Shown here piece by piece: positions 47,314 through 58,850 of a DNA stretch of 64,000 bases. Position 1 is the first letter of the stretch. Each line of letters begins with the position of its first letter. Source of the stretch: Ottelia alismoides (lineage: Eukaryota > Streptophyta > Magnoliopsida > Alismatales > Hydrocharitaceae). The notes under the pieces are model-generated. The model worked only from the letters and a program-made list of their open reading frames with translations, made no database searches and was not told the origin of the DNA. The position numbers and the translations under genes are program-made. The stretch lies in the NCBI GenBank assembly GCA_037367405.1, contig JAZKJV010007250.1, forward strand, positions 62,001 through 126,000, read 5' to 3'.

Positions 47314-47599
47314 ACGAAGATCCTAAACATTCCATCCAAGGGCCTTGTGGTTTCTTTATATAACCTCTAGAAAGTGAGATTCTTGATCCGAAGTCAATCA
47401 ACTACTAATGACGACTGAATATTGTTCCTTATCACCCATAAGGAAGGCATACTTAGATTTGCCGAAAGTGGCTTAAGTTCAGGTGTGTTCAGAATTGGCT
47501 TTGTGCATTCCTAAAAAATTGAATCGATTTTCAGTGTTAGCGGTGCCATCAATGTAGGATCCTCCGTGGTTACTTATAGTCCAGACAAGAATACACTGA

Positions 47600-48310
47600 C
47601 ACATCTACGATGAATTCCTATTGTTCGATTTTAGGATGGATCTTGAAATAGATGGATCATCTCATTAGATTGTATCTCTTGATCAGCTTTGGAACTGATG
47701 TCGACTGTACTAACCAAGTCATCCTTAGATGTGATGAAGTCCTATCTTGAAATTTCTTCGAAAGATAGGCTAGAATTTTTGATATACTCAAGAAAGTCAC
47801 AGTCAGTCTCAGTCAACGGTTCAATTTTCGTTTGATCAAGTGTGGTCTGTTTGGCTTTAGGTTCAACGACCATGTCCAATGTTACCTTGTCATTACTATA
47901 GTGAAAGGTGATCTTTCTAGACACACAGTCTATTACCGCTTCGGTTGTTCATAGCAATGAGCAACCAAGTATAATAGGAGTTTGGAGTAACGTGCTACGG
48001 TATCCATGTCCAGAATAATACAGTTCACTGGGATATTCAAGCCATTCAAAGTTACGATGACTTCCTCAAACACACCTCAGAGCCACATAACAGATTGACC
48101 AACAAATTGAAGGATCATGCATATTGATTTGAGCAGACCCAACCTGAATTCCTGGAGTAGAGATGTGGGCATGAGGTTGATAGAAGAACCACTATCAAGA
48201 AAAGTACGTTTGAAATATTGATAAAAAATTTAACACAATCATAGGTGCTCCCAAATCCTTTTTCTTTGATGGGAGGTTGTTGATCATGTTCAAAGTAGCC
48301 ATGGTTAAGA
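47600..48310 (-). pseudogene. E2 aspartic protease and linker, frame-shifted
   Basis: Near 48260-48310 the approach to protease reads NLPSKKKDLGAP. The active site follows in a shifted frame as LDSGSSINLMPTSLL (DSG codons at 48188-48196). The linker continues with SRKITFHYSNDKV and VEPKAKQT at 47742-47930, and TPELKPL further down to RT. The catalytic DSG itself is intact, unlike in the family C remnant and E3, but the shift two residues before it breaks the protein. The protease would release gag and pol products from the polyprotein. Confidence 0.7.
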
Positions 48311-48329
48311 TCTTCTTCTTAGAATGATT

Positions 48330-50085
48330 ATGTTAGTTTTTGCGAAATAGATGCTTGGTTGTACATTCCTCCTTTAATCCTTTCTTGACATGAGGCATGT
48401 ACTACATGGATCATTAGTGGCATTTCTAGAAATACGTTCTTTAATAGCTCAATCACACCAGGATCAGATAGAGCATTTTTGAATTTTTATTTTTTTTTGG
48501 ATTTTTTAATAGACTAAGGAAAAAGGAATAGTTACATCATTCTCAAAAAGTGTTTAGAGTCATCTTTTATAACTTGCTGACTAGAACGGGTACAGTCAAA
48601 CACTAAAGGAGGAAAGAAAAACTGGACGTAGTTGTTTTATCGACTAGCGTTGGATCTACTGACTGATTCTCTCTTGCTAGCACGGCTTGGCCACTATTGT
48701 CCTCATCTTTTTGTTCTTTTTTATTTTATAGATTTTTTTGGTGTTTTGTTGCACCTGGTTCTATTTCTTCTCTTATCTCCTCAACTCCTTCTTTACTACC
48801 TAGATCTACTATGGAAGCAGCTCGTGATAATGATAGAGATTCACTGCTAGATGCCTTATTCTTTCCTTGGACAGATACAATTGGTTGTAGGATTTTACCG
48901 CTCATGAAAGTTAGCTTATTAGGTAACATAACATTTTCATGCATACCTGAGTCTACGAGAATGGGGAACATCTCACAGACCCACTCCTTTCGACAGAAGT
49001 TGTTTGGGTTGGCTTCAACCTGTGCTGGTATGATTGTTTTTATTGCAGTCATGTTGTTTATCTCTTGTATTGTCTCTGCCATGCTCTTCACGAGTTGTTC
49101 TAGACAGTCGAGAGATGGATTCACCAGAGTTTCCTCAGTGGTTTCTACGGACAGGGCATGTTGGCTCTGATAGTTCTAATGCTGAGGCAACTGTTGATGA
49201 AGCAAAAGAGGTGGATATTGATATTGTTAAGGAGGAGGGTACTGCTGATACAAATGAGCTATAGGGTGCTGCTGAGAATACTACAAGTGGTAGTACACTG
49301 ACTGCTATTAGCTATTATGCCTCCATGTGGGAGCATGGTGTGGAGGTTGGTTCTGTTGTGAAGGAGGTTGGTGGGGTTGGTATGGTCTGCCACCCAACTG
49401 AGATTTGTGGAACAGGCGTGATGCCGATCATTGACCATGCAATTGTCTACCAGGATAGGTAAATTGTGTGTTGTGGTTCCATACGTCATTCACCTCCTAA
49501 CTGATAGACTGAGGTGGGAAGAATGGCTTGACATGTGGAGCCTGAGACTCTGGCTAGTATAATACCATCTGAAGTTGTGGCGGTGTTGGCTAGTCATGAG
49601 ACTGCACATAATAGATGTGCTTTAATGGTGTCTACTTCTCTGATTTCTGTTGCGGTTCGGCAACAGAAGTGTCGGTTGATGAGCAAGCAGATTAGCAAGA
49701 ATGGATGGTACTGACCAGCAGCTCCAACAACTTTACGATGTGGTCGAGCTTGTCCAACTCCTTAATTCTCTATTCGATCACAAATAATTTCTCCAGAACA
49801 TGTGATCACTTTTCAATTATATCCACCTTGGACAAGTAATATCCGTGATGCTGATATCTGAACTCTTGCACATGTCCATATCTTGGGTGGCCATCATGTT
49901 CACAGATTTGTGGAGGATATATGGTTGTTGTTGGTACGAGTGGGTTGAGGAGAGTGCATCTTCTCCTTCGGCTATTTCCTCGAATATATGTCACACCACA
50001 TCTTCATCATTATTTAAATGTGATCCACTGCAGGCGATGTTAATCAATCTCTTGATGTTCTCAGTGAGAACCCTAAAAAATGTTG
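48330..50085 (-). pseudogene. E2 decayed gag C-terminal region
   Basis: This 1.75-kb interval lies between the gag core and protease. Only broken frames remain (48726-49124, 49259-49489 and 49806-49994, all minus). The first includes ETIQEINNMTA and a Ser/Lys-rich stretch, as expected of the variable gag-to-protease linker. No CCHC zinc knuckle is visible. Plus-strand frames across 48632-49264 are mirror images without motifs. Confidence 0.5.
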
Positions 50086-50089
50086 GACC

Positions 50090-50600
50090 AAGCTAGTCTT
50101 CGGTATTTCGTGGTGGGGGCACTTCTTAATTAAGTGCTTAATTCTTTCCCAAGCTTCATGAATGAATTTTATCATCCCTGGTAGATCCTAGTAATTTGGA
50201 ACACATCATATTCAGATGACCAAAGGGGAAGTACTTATGAAAAAATGCGGACTTCAATTCGTCCTACATCATCACCACCTTCCCCAGATGATTGATCCAA
50301 TACAATGCCTTCTCTTGAAGGCTAAACGAGAAAGTGGTCATCTTGATTATGACCAATGGGATGTTGGGTAGTGAGTGGTGCTACAAATTTGTCCAAATCA
50401 TTGCAAATGGATGTAAGGTTCTTCATCGAATTCTCATAGAAATTCAGGAGATGGGATAAGAGATGAGGTTTAGCTTGAAATGTCCGTGGATTGAAGGAAT
50501 TTGGATGTACTCTATAATCTTTGCAGCCCCAGGGTTAAATGTCTCTTTGAGTGTATGTTTGAGATGTTCTCTTACTTCCTCTTCCTCTCCTCCTTGGGGT
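50090..50600 (-). pseudogene. E2 gag core (retrotransposon gag domain)
   Basis: In the minus direction the gag landmarks appear in order. An IPSIHGHFKLNLI stretch lies near 50470-50510, then SFSLQEKALYWINHLGK at 50285-50337 and FIHEAWERIKHLIKKCPHHE at 50105-50172. These correspond to the E/DP..HL, F.FSL..KA..WL and EAWERFK.LLR.CPHH blocks of Athila/Tat capsid proteins, which form the virus-like particle. At least three stops interrupt it. Confidence 0.75.
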
Positions 50601-51608
50601 CCATATGCCTGATGTGCTTCCCCTCCTTTGCTTCTCTACTCTCGGTCTCCCCTCATCTCAACCAACATATCATGAAATGTTGTCTAGGCAAGGGATCGTT
50701 TGGTAAGCTACTACTGGATTGCCTGAATCAAGGCTAACGTATGTGCATTAACTTCATTTCGATCAACTTGATGCCCCTTTCCTTTTAGTGTCGTCTTAGG
50801 TTCGAAGTCGAACGAACTGATATCCAGATCTGGCCTTTTGTCTGCAACATGAAATACACCCCAATCAGTAGGGAAGCAAGTACTAGATGTGGAAAAGAGA
50901 TCAAAATCAGGCTCGATTCTGATTTTTTTAAGGTTGGAGACGTGTATGGGGTAAAATCAATTTCCATCCAAAAGGTACTGAATTCAGGACAAGAATCATC
51001 TCGATGTATTTGAGAAAGAAACGTGGAGTCTTGAGAGTAGTTCAAAAGATTAGAACCAGGTTCTCACGAATCACTCTGAATTATTAGAGATGTTGACCTC
51101 GGGGAATAGATGTCGGTCTCCACAGAGTCTAGACTATGCCATCCATGAATCACCATCTTGGGAGACAACCAGGAGATTGATGAGGAAAATAAAGAAGATA
51201 GAGACAAAAGGCTCAAACTGAGCAAATCAAAAGAAGAAATAAAGAGATGTGCGACAAAAATGTGCAAGTGTGTGAGGTTTTGATCTTGACCAAATTGTAC
51301 TAATCCATCAAACCTCAGAAAATGGGTGGTTTCACCAACTCAACACAAATGAGACGTAAGAGTTTGGCAATTATCTTGTCAATTTTATTGGTTCTCAAGC
51401 AATCTAGTAAATTTAGTCCTTATGGCTAACCTTATAGGAGCGTGAGTACTCACTTGACAATCGTAGTGTACTTTCCACTTTCCTTTAGCATGTTCCTTTT
51501 TAGGTCCTTGTTATCGTATCTACGCCCACTACTCAGCCAAAGAAGTGGTGGAAAGGAAGCCGATGTGGCAAATCAAATGCTTAGCCTCGTGGAGTACTCA
51601 TACTTGGT
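50601..51608 (-). mobile_element. E2 leader region, truncated at the family C LTR
   Basis: On the minus strand this is the DNA ahead of gag. It carries the leader motif at 51323-51395 (GACAAGATAATTGCCAAAC, then GTTGAGTTGGTGAAAC) found before gag in the other families. No primer-binding site or 5' LTR follows. At 51609 a plus-strand family C LTR begins abruptly. Confidence 0.6.
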
Positions 51609-54600
51609 TGATGAATTACAAATTCATCACTTCAAAAATGATGAATTAAGCTCAAATCCATAAAATTCATTGCATTTCTTCATTTATTTTGCATAATTAG
51701 CATTCATGCATGTATTGATAAGAATTGCATTTTATCACTCATTATTGCACAAAATAAGAAGCCAAAAATCCAACCGAAAATGACCTGTAAAATAGCCCAA
51801 CTTCCCTGATTTTTAACTAATTCATGCTAACTCCAAATGACCTGAAATCACCTCAATTTTATACATATCACTAACAAGAATAAATGCAAAATACAAAAAA
51901 AAATCACTAACCCAAATAAGTTGATCAAAAACCCAAACCCTAATTCTAGGATTCTCGGACTAAAACCTCGATATCTTCCTCATCCAATGTCCGATTTGAT
52001 CATACTCACTTTTGAACTAATGTACATTCAAATACCTTCAAAAAAAGACCAAGTTCAAGTGAATCAGAGCTCATATGTGAAAGTTGGGTTTTGGGTCTCT
52101 TTTGTACATTTTGTATTTTAGCAGTTTTTGACCTATTATTTTACGTACATAATTAACCTAATTTATTTTATTTAGTTTTCATTTATGTTCTTTGATAAAA
52201 GTTTTATTAACATGTGTAAAATCCAAATCCAAACTGAGCTTGAAATCAAAATAACTAACCAAGTCCGAGTCTTCACTAACTGTTTGTACAAAAATTCTCA
52301 TTTTCACATATTATTTCTTCTTTTTCTTGATTATTAAAGATCAAAAAAATAAATTAATGTGTAACTATTTATCTTTGATTTTATCATATTTTTTGGATTT
52401 TTATCTCGTTTAAAAATGACAAAAAATTATAGAACCCAAAAATCATGGTATTCTATATACATGGGAAACCCCAAAAATATTACTTTATGCAAATAATCGA
52501 TTTTGATTTTTGTTTATTTATGAAAGTTGTACATCTCATTGAGGCTAGCAACTTTCGTGAAGAAACTTTTTTGATCCGATGTCATTTACTATTTATTTTT
52601 GATTTATCTTTATCATTTATTCTCGAATTTTCTAGAGGTGCCATGTCGCCGCTCCTGGAGCTGCCACATGGCACCCATTTTTGAGATTTTTAAAATTCAT
52701 TTTATTTAAAAATAAAAAATAACTAAATTGTTTGCCATGTGGTATCATTAGTGTCGTCCGCTTTCGGCTGATCGGACGACACCTGTGTGACATTTCCTTC
52801 CTCCTTCTACTTTCATCTCTGGTCGAGCACTGGCCATTCCAATCAGATCTCGTCATCTTCAATCTCCGCCGCCCTCCTATCACCTTCCTTCTTTGGTCGA
52901 CATTTGCCATCCCCCCCCCATCCCTGTGCGGATATCGCGCCTCGCCAATCCTCCCTTCCATCTATGGCTGGTCGTCACCCCTTTGGATCCTAGATCTCGG
53001 TCGTCGTCACTTCTCCACAAATTGTCACCTTCCCGATTAACCTCGCCACTACGCCAATCACAGATCTTCGTCGTGGATTTCCCCTTCGCCAACCCTATAA
53101 AGCTCTGTCGCTTCCCTGCTTCAAGCTCCATCTGCCAACAACACAGCGAAAAGAAGCTCTACCATCAGGTGGTGACAGCACCGCTATTGCTCCTCCGAGC
53201 TGCGGCGTCATCCGAGGTATCCACCTCATTCGCAACGCCTCCTCGATTGCTCTGCTCCGATCTCTGGGTCGTCGAGCCAACATTCAGAATCGAGCCTACG
53301 CTACCTTCACTGCCAATGACCTTCGACTTCATTTTCCTTGACGACATCCTCCAATGCCATCTACAGTAGCTAGTGTTCTGTTTGTCTTCGACGTCCAGAA
53401 GCTAATCTAGCAAACTCCAGTTCCTGGGGTTCACACATCACCGAACTTCATCCCTATCTTGCTCCTAACGAAGAGTTCCAGCAGCTTCACCGAGTCACAC
53501 CTTACGCCTCTGGATCAACACCTGACTAGGTCGACCTCAAGGCCTTTTCCACTGACGCCCACTGCCCATGTGTCGGACATCGTCGTTTGCCCTCCAATGG
53601 TTTGAGGTTGCCCCCAGCCGTACTTCGTCTCAATGATGCCCCTCTGCCACTGGAGTATCATCCATACCTCCAGCCCTCCTCTCGTCATCACACCAACAGG
53701 AGCCCCACCGCTGAAGATCTCCTCCTTCCCTCACGTGATCTGCACGCGTAGAGGAGGGAATTTTGCATTCAAAGCTCTCAAAGACTTCCTAATTGCAGAA
53801 GACCCCACACGCGCACATGTTACGCACGTGGGGGTGGTGATTTTGCAGAAGAGTCAGTTGAAGCTTTGCCTATTAACAGATCAATCCCGCTACCAAACGG
53901 CACGTACCACGCATGTGCCTTCCTTGAAGTTTTGCAATTCACCTCCCCATGGGCCTGGTAACTCATCTTAAGTCCTTGCTTAGCATTTTTTGTTCTATTA
54001 TATTATTGTAATTGCAAAAAGATCCCTGACTTCTGTCTGTAATTTGAGCTACATTATTGCATATTTTTATTATTTAAAAATTAGCATAATGTTCTACAAT
54101 TAATTCTCTACAATATGACATAAGCCTGAAATTTTTGTGGTCTATGATTAATTAATAATTAATATTCTCGTGGAAAATTGCATATCTTACGCATTCTGTG
54201 CTTTGAAATTCATAATTAATTAACCATTGCTCAAACAATTGCCAAAAAATCATGGATTTTAGAATTAGTTGTATGTTACATTGTGCCCAAAAAGAATTTA
54301 TTTGCATACATGGTTTGCTCTGTAAAAATCATTTTGCATAATATCAATCTTTAATTTTTAATAGCTATTAAATATCATATTTTTAAGGTTTAGGGTTTTT
54401 CTGATATCGATCACCTAGTGATCGATCTTGGATAATTGTATCCCTTGAAAATTAATAGGATTAATATTTATTATAATTAAATATTAAAATTCACACCATT
54501 TACATTCATAAATTCATAAAATATTTATCTTGCATCCAAAAATTCAAAAAAAATACAATACATTCATTTAATTATACTATCATCTTGGCAAATTTCATAA

Positions 54601-54893
54601 TTTTCGGACATCGTTTGATTGAAAATTACTTTTTAGTCCCTAAAATTGGCCTCATTTGCATTTTGCATTTCAAAATTCATTAAAAATACAAAAACATTTC
54701 GTCTTGAAAACCATGCATGAGCTTTGATAGACATAATTATAGGTTGTTCCTTTGCCTTCTTGAGTTCGACCTTGGGACTTTACCAAGTAAAATAAATATA
54801 AAACCATGCCAAATAAAATTGATTAATTTATTGTGGTTATTTCTTGATCGATTCTGAATTCCCGCCTACAACGAAATGATACATTAAAGCTTA
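51609..54893 (+). mobile_element. Family C LTR 2 (5' LTR)
   Basis: This LTR of about 3.3 kb opens with a perfect palindrome (TGATGAATT / AATTCATCA), parallels 21328-24453 throughout and ends at the same AAAGCTTA. It has no polypurine tract before it and has leader sequence after it, so it is a 5' LTR. The mid-LTR inverted repeat is at 52519-52560 and a G+C-rich block at 52640-53970. Frames within that block (52732-53369, 53633-53971) are composition by-products. The five bases before it (TTGGT) are a possible target duplication, but the partner LTR is not in the window. Confidence 0.8.
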
Positions 54894-55800
54894 TGGTCTA
54901 AAAGTTTTCGTGTTCGGTTTTCCGCATTCGGGCAGTCTTACCCTCGAATATTCATTGTATTTTTTTTCCATTTTTTTCTCTGCATTTATTTTATTTCCAT
55001 CATTTATTTGCTTATTTTATTTTTTGATTAATTTTTGTATCACTCTCTTATACTCTTGATCTTATTTTTCATAGAGGTACCCGATGTATGTGGAGCGGTT
55101 TCTCACAAAACTGACGCATCTTAACCGATGCCCGTAAAGTCGCATTATAATTAAGATCGAGTCGAGTCGTGAGAGAGCGTAGAGTCTATGATATATTTCT
55201 CTACAACTTTAAATTTTGTAATTATTTGCTCATTTATAGCGGTGTCCATTTGGGTTCTCGTGTGTGTAACAAGACCTTGAACTTTTTATGTGGTGTGTCG
55301 TGGCCTGTTTCACTCTCCGGTGAGGGTGGGGCCTGACTTGCGGCTCGTAGGTTTGACATGCACATACATCTATTATAGCTTTAAATTTTATTGTTTGTGC
55401 TCGTGGAATCTAGGACCACACTTTACTTTAATCGAGACGCACATTAGATCGTTCAACTTAGTCAAAAATTTCACTCATTTCTTCCCAGCTAATAGAACTT
55501 TCTGCTATGTGCAGTTTTCATCAGCTTGCATTCATATAGATTTATCTTTCAATTCTTGTATTGCATCCCACATAGAGATTGCGAGGAATCACTGTAAGTC
55601 TTCTATCTGAGCATACATCATTGTTCTACGTGCATCGGCTTTTCCCAAATTTCTTCCTCCTATTTTGTCATATAATTTTAAAGGAAATTAGGACTGGATG
55701 GTAGACGTTTGTGCTCACCTAGTTTTTCAGTGATCGCCTAATTAAAGTTGGGATTGATAAAACTAAAAACTCTTTTTTGTTTTAATTTTTTTTTTAAAAT
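54894..55800 (+). mobile_element. Family C 5' internal leader
   Basis: Colinear with family 1 leaders: acceptor-like TTATTTTTCATAG ending at 55074, TTTATAGCGGTGTCCATTTG near 55234 and TTAAAGTTGGGATTGATAAA at 55743, the last matching 815-832 of unit 1. A tRNA-Asp site is not recognisable; TGGTCTAAAAG at 54894 sits where it should be. It stops where minus-strand LTR Z begins, so E3 probably inserted into this leader. Confidence 0.6.
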
Positions 55801-55839
55801 TTTCTTTAAACAGAGAATGAACTTAAAAAAAGGAAAAAA

Positions 55840-57166
55840 AATGATGATGGTGAGGATGATAAATTAAACAAATGGAAAAAAATGGTGTGATGGTGGTGGT
55901 GGAAAAGATGATATGTGGTGTATAAAAAAATTGCAAAAAGACCAAATGAACTAAGATGAAGGGAAAATTTACCTACGATGATACGGTCGCCTATGAAGTG
56001 CTCTCGTGAGCACGGTCTTCGCTCGAATCGCCGGCTTGCGATGAGCTCGAGCAGCGCGCGGTTGCGGCTGCGATGTTGGCCAAAAAGCCAACGGATCACA
56101 CCGGAGAGAGGGCCGTCGTTGCTCGACCGCGGTTGCGTCGCTGTCACCGATTCAACTCTGGGAACTTGGCTCTCCTCACATAAAGATGGATCAAAGGCAA
56201 AAATGAGGAGAATGGCATGTATATAAAGATGATGGAATGAGAGGTTATTAAAGTGGTGGAGTTGAATGGGAGGTTGTATTATTAATGGAGTTGAATGGGA
56301 AGTTGCGAAAAATGGTGGAATAATGGAGTTGAATTGGTGGTTATTGTAGAGAATGGAAAATAAATAAATAAATAAATAAATAAAGTTGGCTACTTTAAAT
56401 ACAATAAAATAAAAAGAGAAGAGAAATAGTGGAGAATTTACAAGGGAAGACAAACAACATGTACACATTTTTTTTACTATTCTAATATGTATTTTTTTGT
56501 CTTTTTAATAAGAGATATTTACAACAGAAAAAATACAATAAAATACTACAATTAAAATACAACACAAGTATGATTTTTTTTGTATTTTTAGTAATTAAGA
56601 AAGATATAATAAAAATTAAAGAAAGAATGAATATATACATAATGTACAATGTACATCTTGGTCCCAAAATCCAACTTTTGCAAATGAGCTCCGATTTTAA
56701 TAAAACCACTTCCATTGGATAGATTATTTTCTAACTTGAACTTTAAAAGTGAGTCTGGTGAATTTGGAGTTCATACGGAGCGGGAATTTAGCTTGGAAGT
56801 TGGACTTTACGGCTTTTTCTCTTTAGGATCTAGGAGCATTTATTTGAGGTAAAATTTGTTTTGTATTTTTGTATTTTTATATACATTTTTATAAACAAGT
56901 TAGAGAAAGAATTAGGCAAAAAGGAGTTGAAATGAAATTATTAAAAATCCATGAAGTTTTGGCCTATTTACAAGTATAAAACTCCTTTATTTTTTTCGGC
57001 TTTTTATTGTTAATTCATTTTGTACAATCTTATATACAATAATGAGTGTATTTTGTTTACAAGAGTTATTTTGTTAATTTATGGATTTTATGGATATTTA
57101 TTTGGGATTTTACTCAAGGATTTTGCTAAGATCAAGATATTGCGATGATGAATCGTGGATTCATCA
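55840..57166 (-). mobile_element. LTR Z, 3' LTR of minus-strand element E3
   Basis: On the minus strand it opens TGATGAATC / GATTCATCA, a perfect palindrome with a 3-base loop, at 57166. A block at 56655-56730 (upstream of CCATTGGATAG) matches LTR Y at 45160-45190. A short G+C-rich block lies at 55975-56175 and an AAAT microsatellite at 56358-56384. The lower boundary near 55840 is approximate. The long minus frame at 55806-56468 is low-complexity (runs of F, H and S) and not a gene. Confidence 0.65.
56358..56384 (+). repeat. AAAT microsatellite
   Basis: About six TAAA units in a row. Confidence 0.9.
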
Positions 57167-57670
57167 GACACGTAGCCAACGACGAGTAGGATGTGTTGAT
57201 AGCCTTGTGATGTAGTGAAAGGTCCTATGAAGTCTATTCCCCAAGTATCAAAGATTTCAACTATATGTACGGGTTGGAGGGGTATCATGTTGCGTCGGGT
57301 CATTGTTCCATTGGTCTGACAGGTAAGACAAGATTGAGCAAAATGATGTGCATCCTTAAAGAATGTAGGCCAGTAGAAACCACATTGTAAGACCTTAGCG
57401 GTTGTGCGCTTTCCCGAATGGTGTCCTCCACACCTAGAAGTGTGGCAATGAGATAGGACACTAGAGACTTCAAATTCAGGGATACAACATCTCCAAATTA
57501 AATCAGTGTCATCTTTGAAGAGAATATGTTCTTCCCAATGATAATATAGGGCTTAAGTCTTGGTTTTGTCTCTCTTATGTTTCGACCAGTCATCAGAAAA
57601 TGTGGAAGTGGCAAGGTAATTGACGATGTGAGCATACCAAGGGAGTTGGGAGACAGACATTATATTCTCA
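57167..57670 (-). pseudogene. E3 integrase, truncated after the first catalytic Asp
   Basis: From 57670 downward: LPWYAHIVNYLA, then the HHCC zinc-binding region (CGGHHSGKARTTAKVLQCGF..WPTFFKDAHHF, SCLTCQ) at about 57320-57440. The catalytic core starts with DTWGIDFIGPF at about 57240-57270. Integrase inserts the DNA copy into the genome using a D-D-E triad. Only the first D is present: after HILLVVGYVS the frame runs straight into the LTR Z terminus at 57166, with no polypurine tract between. Roughly the last two-thirds of integrase is missing. Confidence 0.8.
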
Positions 57671-58353
57671 TCAGGAAAACTTTCAGAAATTGGGACCACG
57701 TTATCAGTTGGCGAAGATTATGAGGGGAGCCTCGATAAGTTATCAGCTACGACATTCTTTGCTAATGCTTTGTCTCGGATTTCTAAGTCAAATTCTTGTA
57801 GCAACAACACCCACCTAATCAGTCTAGGCTTGGTATCTTTCTTTGTGAAGAGGTATTTGAGAGCAGAGTGGTCTGTGTAGATTATGATATGGGACCCTAA
57901 GATGTAAGATCAAAATTTCTCTAGTGAAAATACCATAGCAAGCAGTTCTTTCTCAATCATAGTGGCATAGGGTTTTTCATCTTTCCTTTGACCCAATACT
58001 GCCCCAACAGCATAATCAGAAGCATCACACATGATTTCAAATTCACGGTTCCAATCAGGGGGTTGTAGTATGGGTGCTTCAGTGATGATTTTCCTTAGTG
58101 TATTGAAGGACTCGAATGCTTCCTCGGTGAATGTGAAATCTTGGTCCTTTTCAAGTAGTTTGGTGAGAGGGCGGGAAATTTTTGACAAATCCTTGATAAA
58201 TTGGTGGTAAAAACCAATGTGACCTGGGAAGGATCGAACTCCTTTTGTATTTACGGGTGGGCTTAAGTGGCTGATGGTCTCAATTTTTGATGGATCCACT
58301 TCCATCCCCTTCTTTGACACAATATGTCCCAGCACAATCCCTTGCTTCACCAT
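57671..58353 (-). pseudogene. E3 RT thumb and RNase H
   Basis: The 147-codon frame 57910-58353 covers the RT thumb (VLGHIVSKKGMEVDPSKI, RSFPGHIGFYHQFIK) and the start of RNase H (MCDASDYAVGAVLGQ, catalytic Asp kept). RNase H goes on after one stop with [27 protein letters not shown] and [11 protein letters not shown] at about 57730-57870. Residues are much closer to consensus than in E2. SFPGH, against SFLGH in relatives, is a single change. Confidence 0.85.
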
Positions 58354-58850
58354 GAAGCGTGATTTCTCCCAAGATAATATCAGGTTTACTTCAATGTATT
58401 TTGTAGGACTCTATCCAACCGAGTGTTTCCTCAAAAGTGTCCCCAAAAATAGAGAAATCATCCATAAATACTTCCATGAAGTCGCCGATCATATCGATGA
58501 AAATTCCCATCATGCACCTTTGAAAGGTTGATGGGGCATTACATAATCCAAAAGGCATGCGGCAAAAGGAATATGTCCCAAAGGGACAAGTGAAAGTGGT
58601 TTTGTCTCGATCTTCCTATGCCATGGCCACTTGGTTATAACCAGAATATCCATCCAAAAAGTAGAAGAATTATTTTTCGGCTAGCTTCTCAATGATTTGG
58701 TCAATGAATGGCAACGGGATGATCTTTTCGGGTAGCCTTGTTGAGTTTCCTAAAATCGACACAGACTCTCGAAGATGTGGCTACTCAGGTGGGTATGTCC
58801 TCTCCTTTTTCATTTTTGACAATTGTCAATCCAGCTTTCTTGGGGACAAC
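58354..58850 (-). pseudogene. E3 reverse transcriptase palm, frame-shifted but motif-complete
   Basis: Across shifting frames the palm motifs are all present: RVCVDFRKLNKATRKDH at about 58730-58780, FLDGYSGYNQVAM at 58625-58660 and VFMDDFSIFG with FMDD at 58457-58468. Both catalytic aspartate sites are intact, in contrast to E2, but several single-base shifts and stops break the protein. FMDDFS places it in the Athila lineage. Confidence 0.85.

Noticed and set aside
51604..51608. TTGGT before the family C LTR as a proven target-site duplication
   Set aside because: The matching 3' LTR is not in the window, so the duplication cannot be confirmed.
55806..56468. 220-codon minus-strand frame
   Set aside because: Runs of Phe, Ser, His and Leu come from T-rich and ATG/GTG repeats inside LTR Z. 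No domain, and it crosses the LTR boundary.
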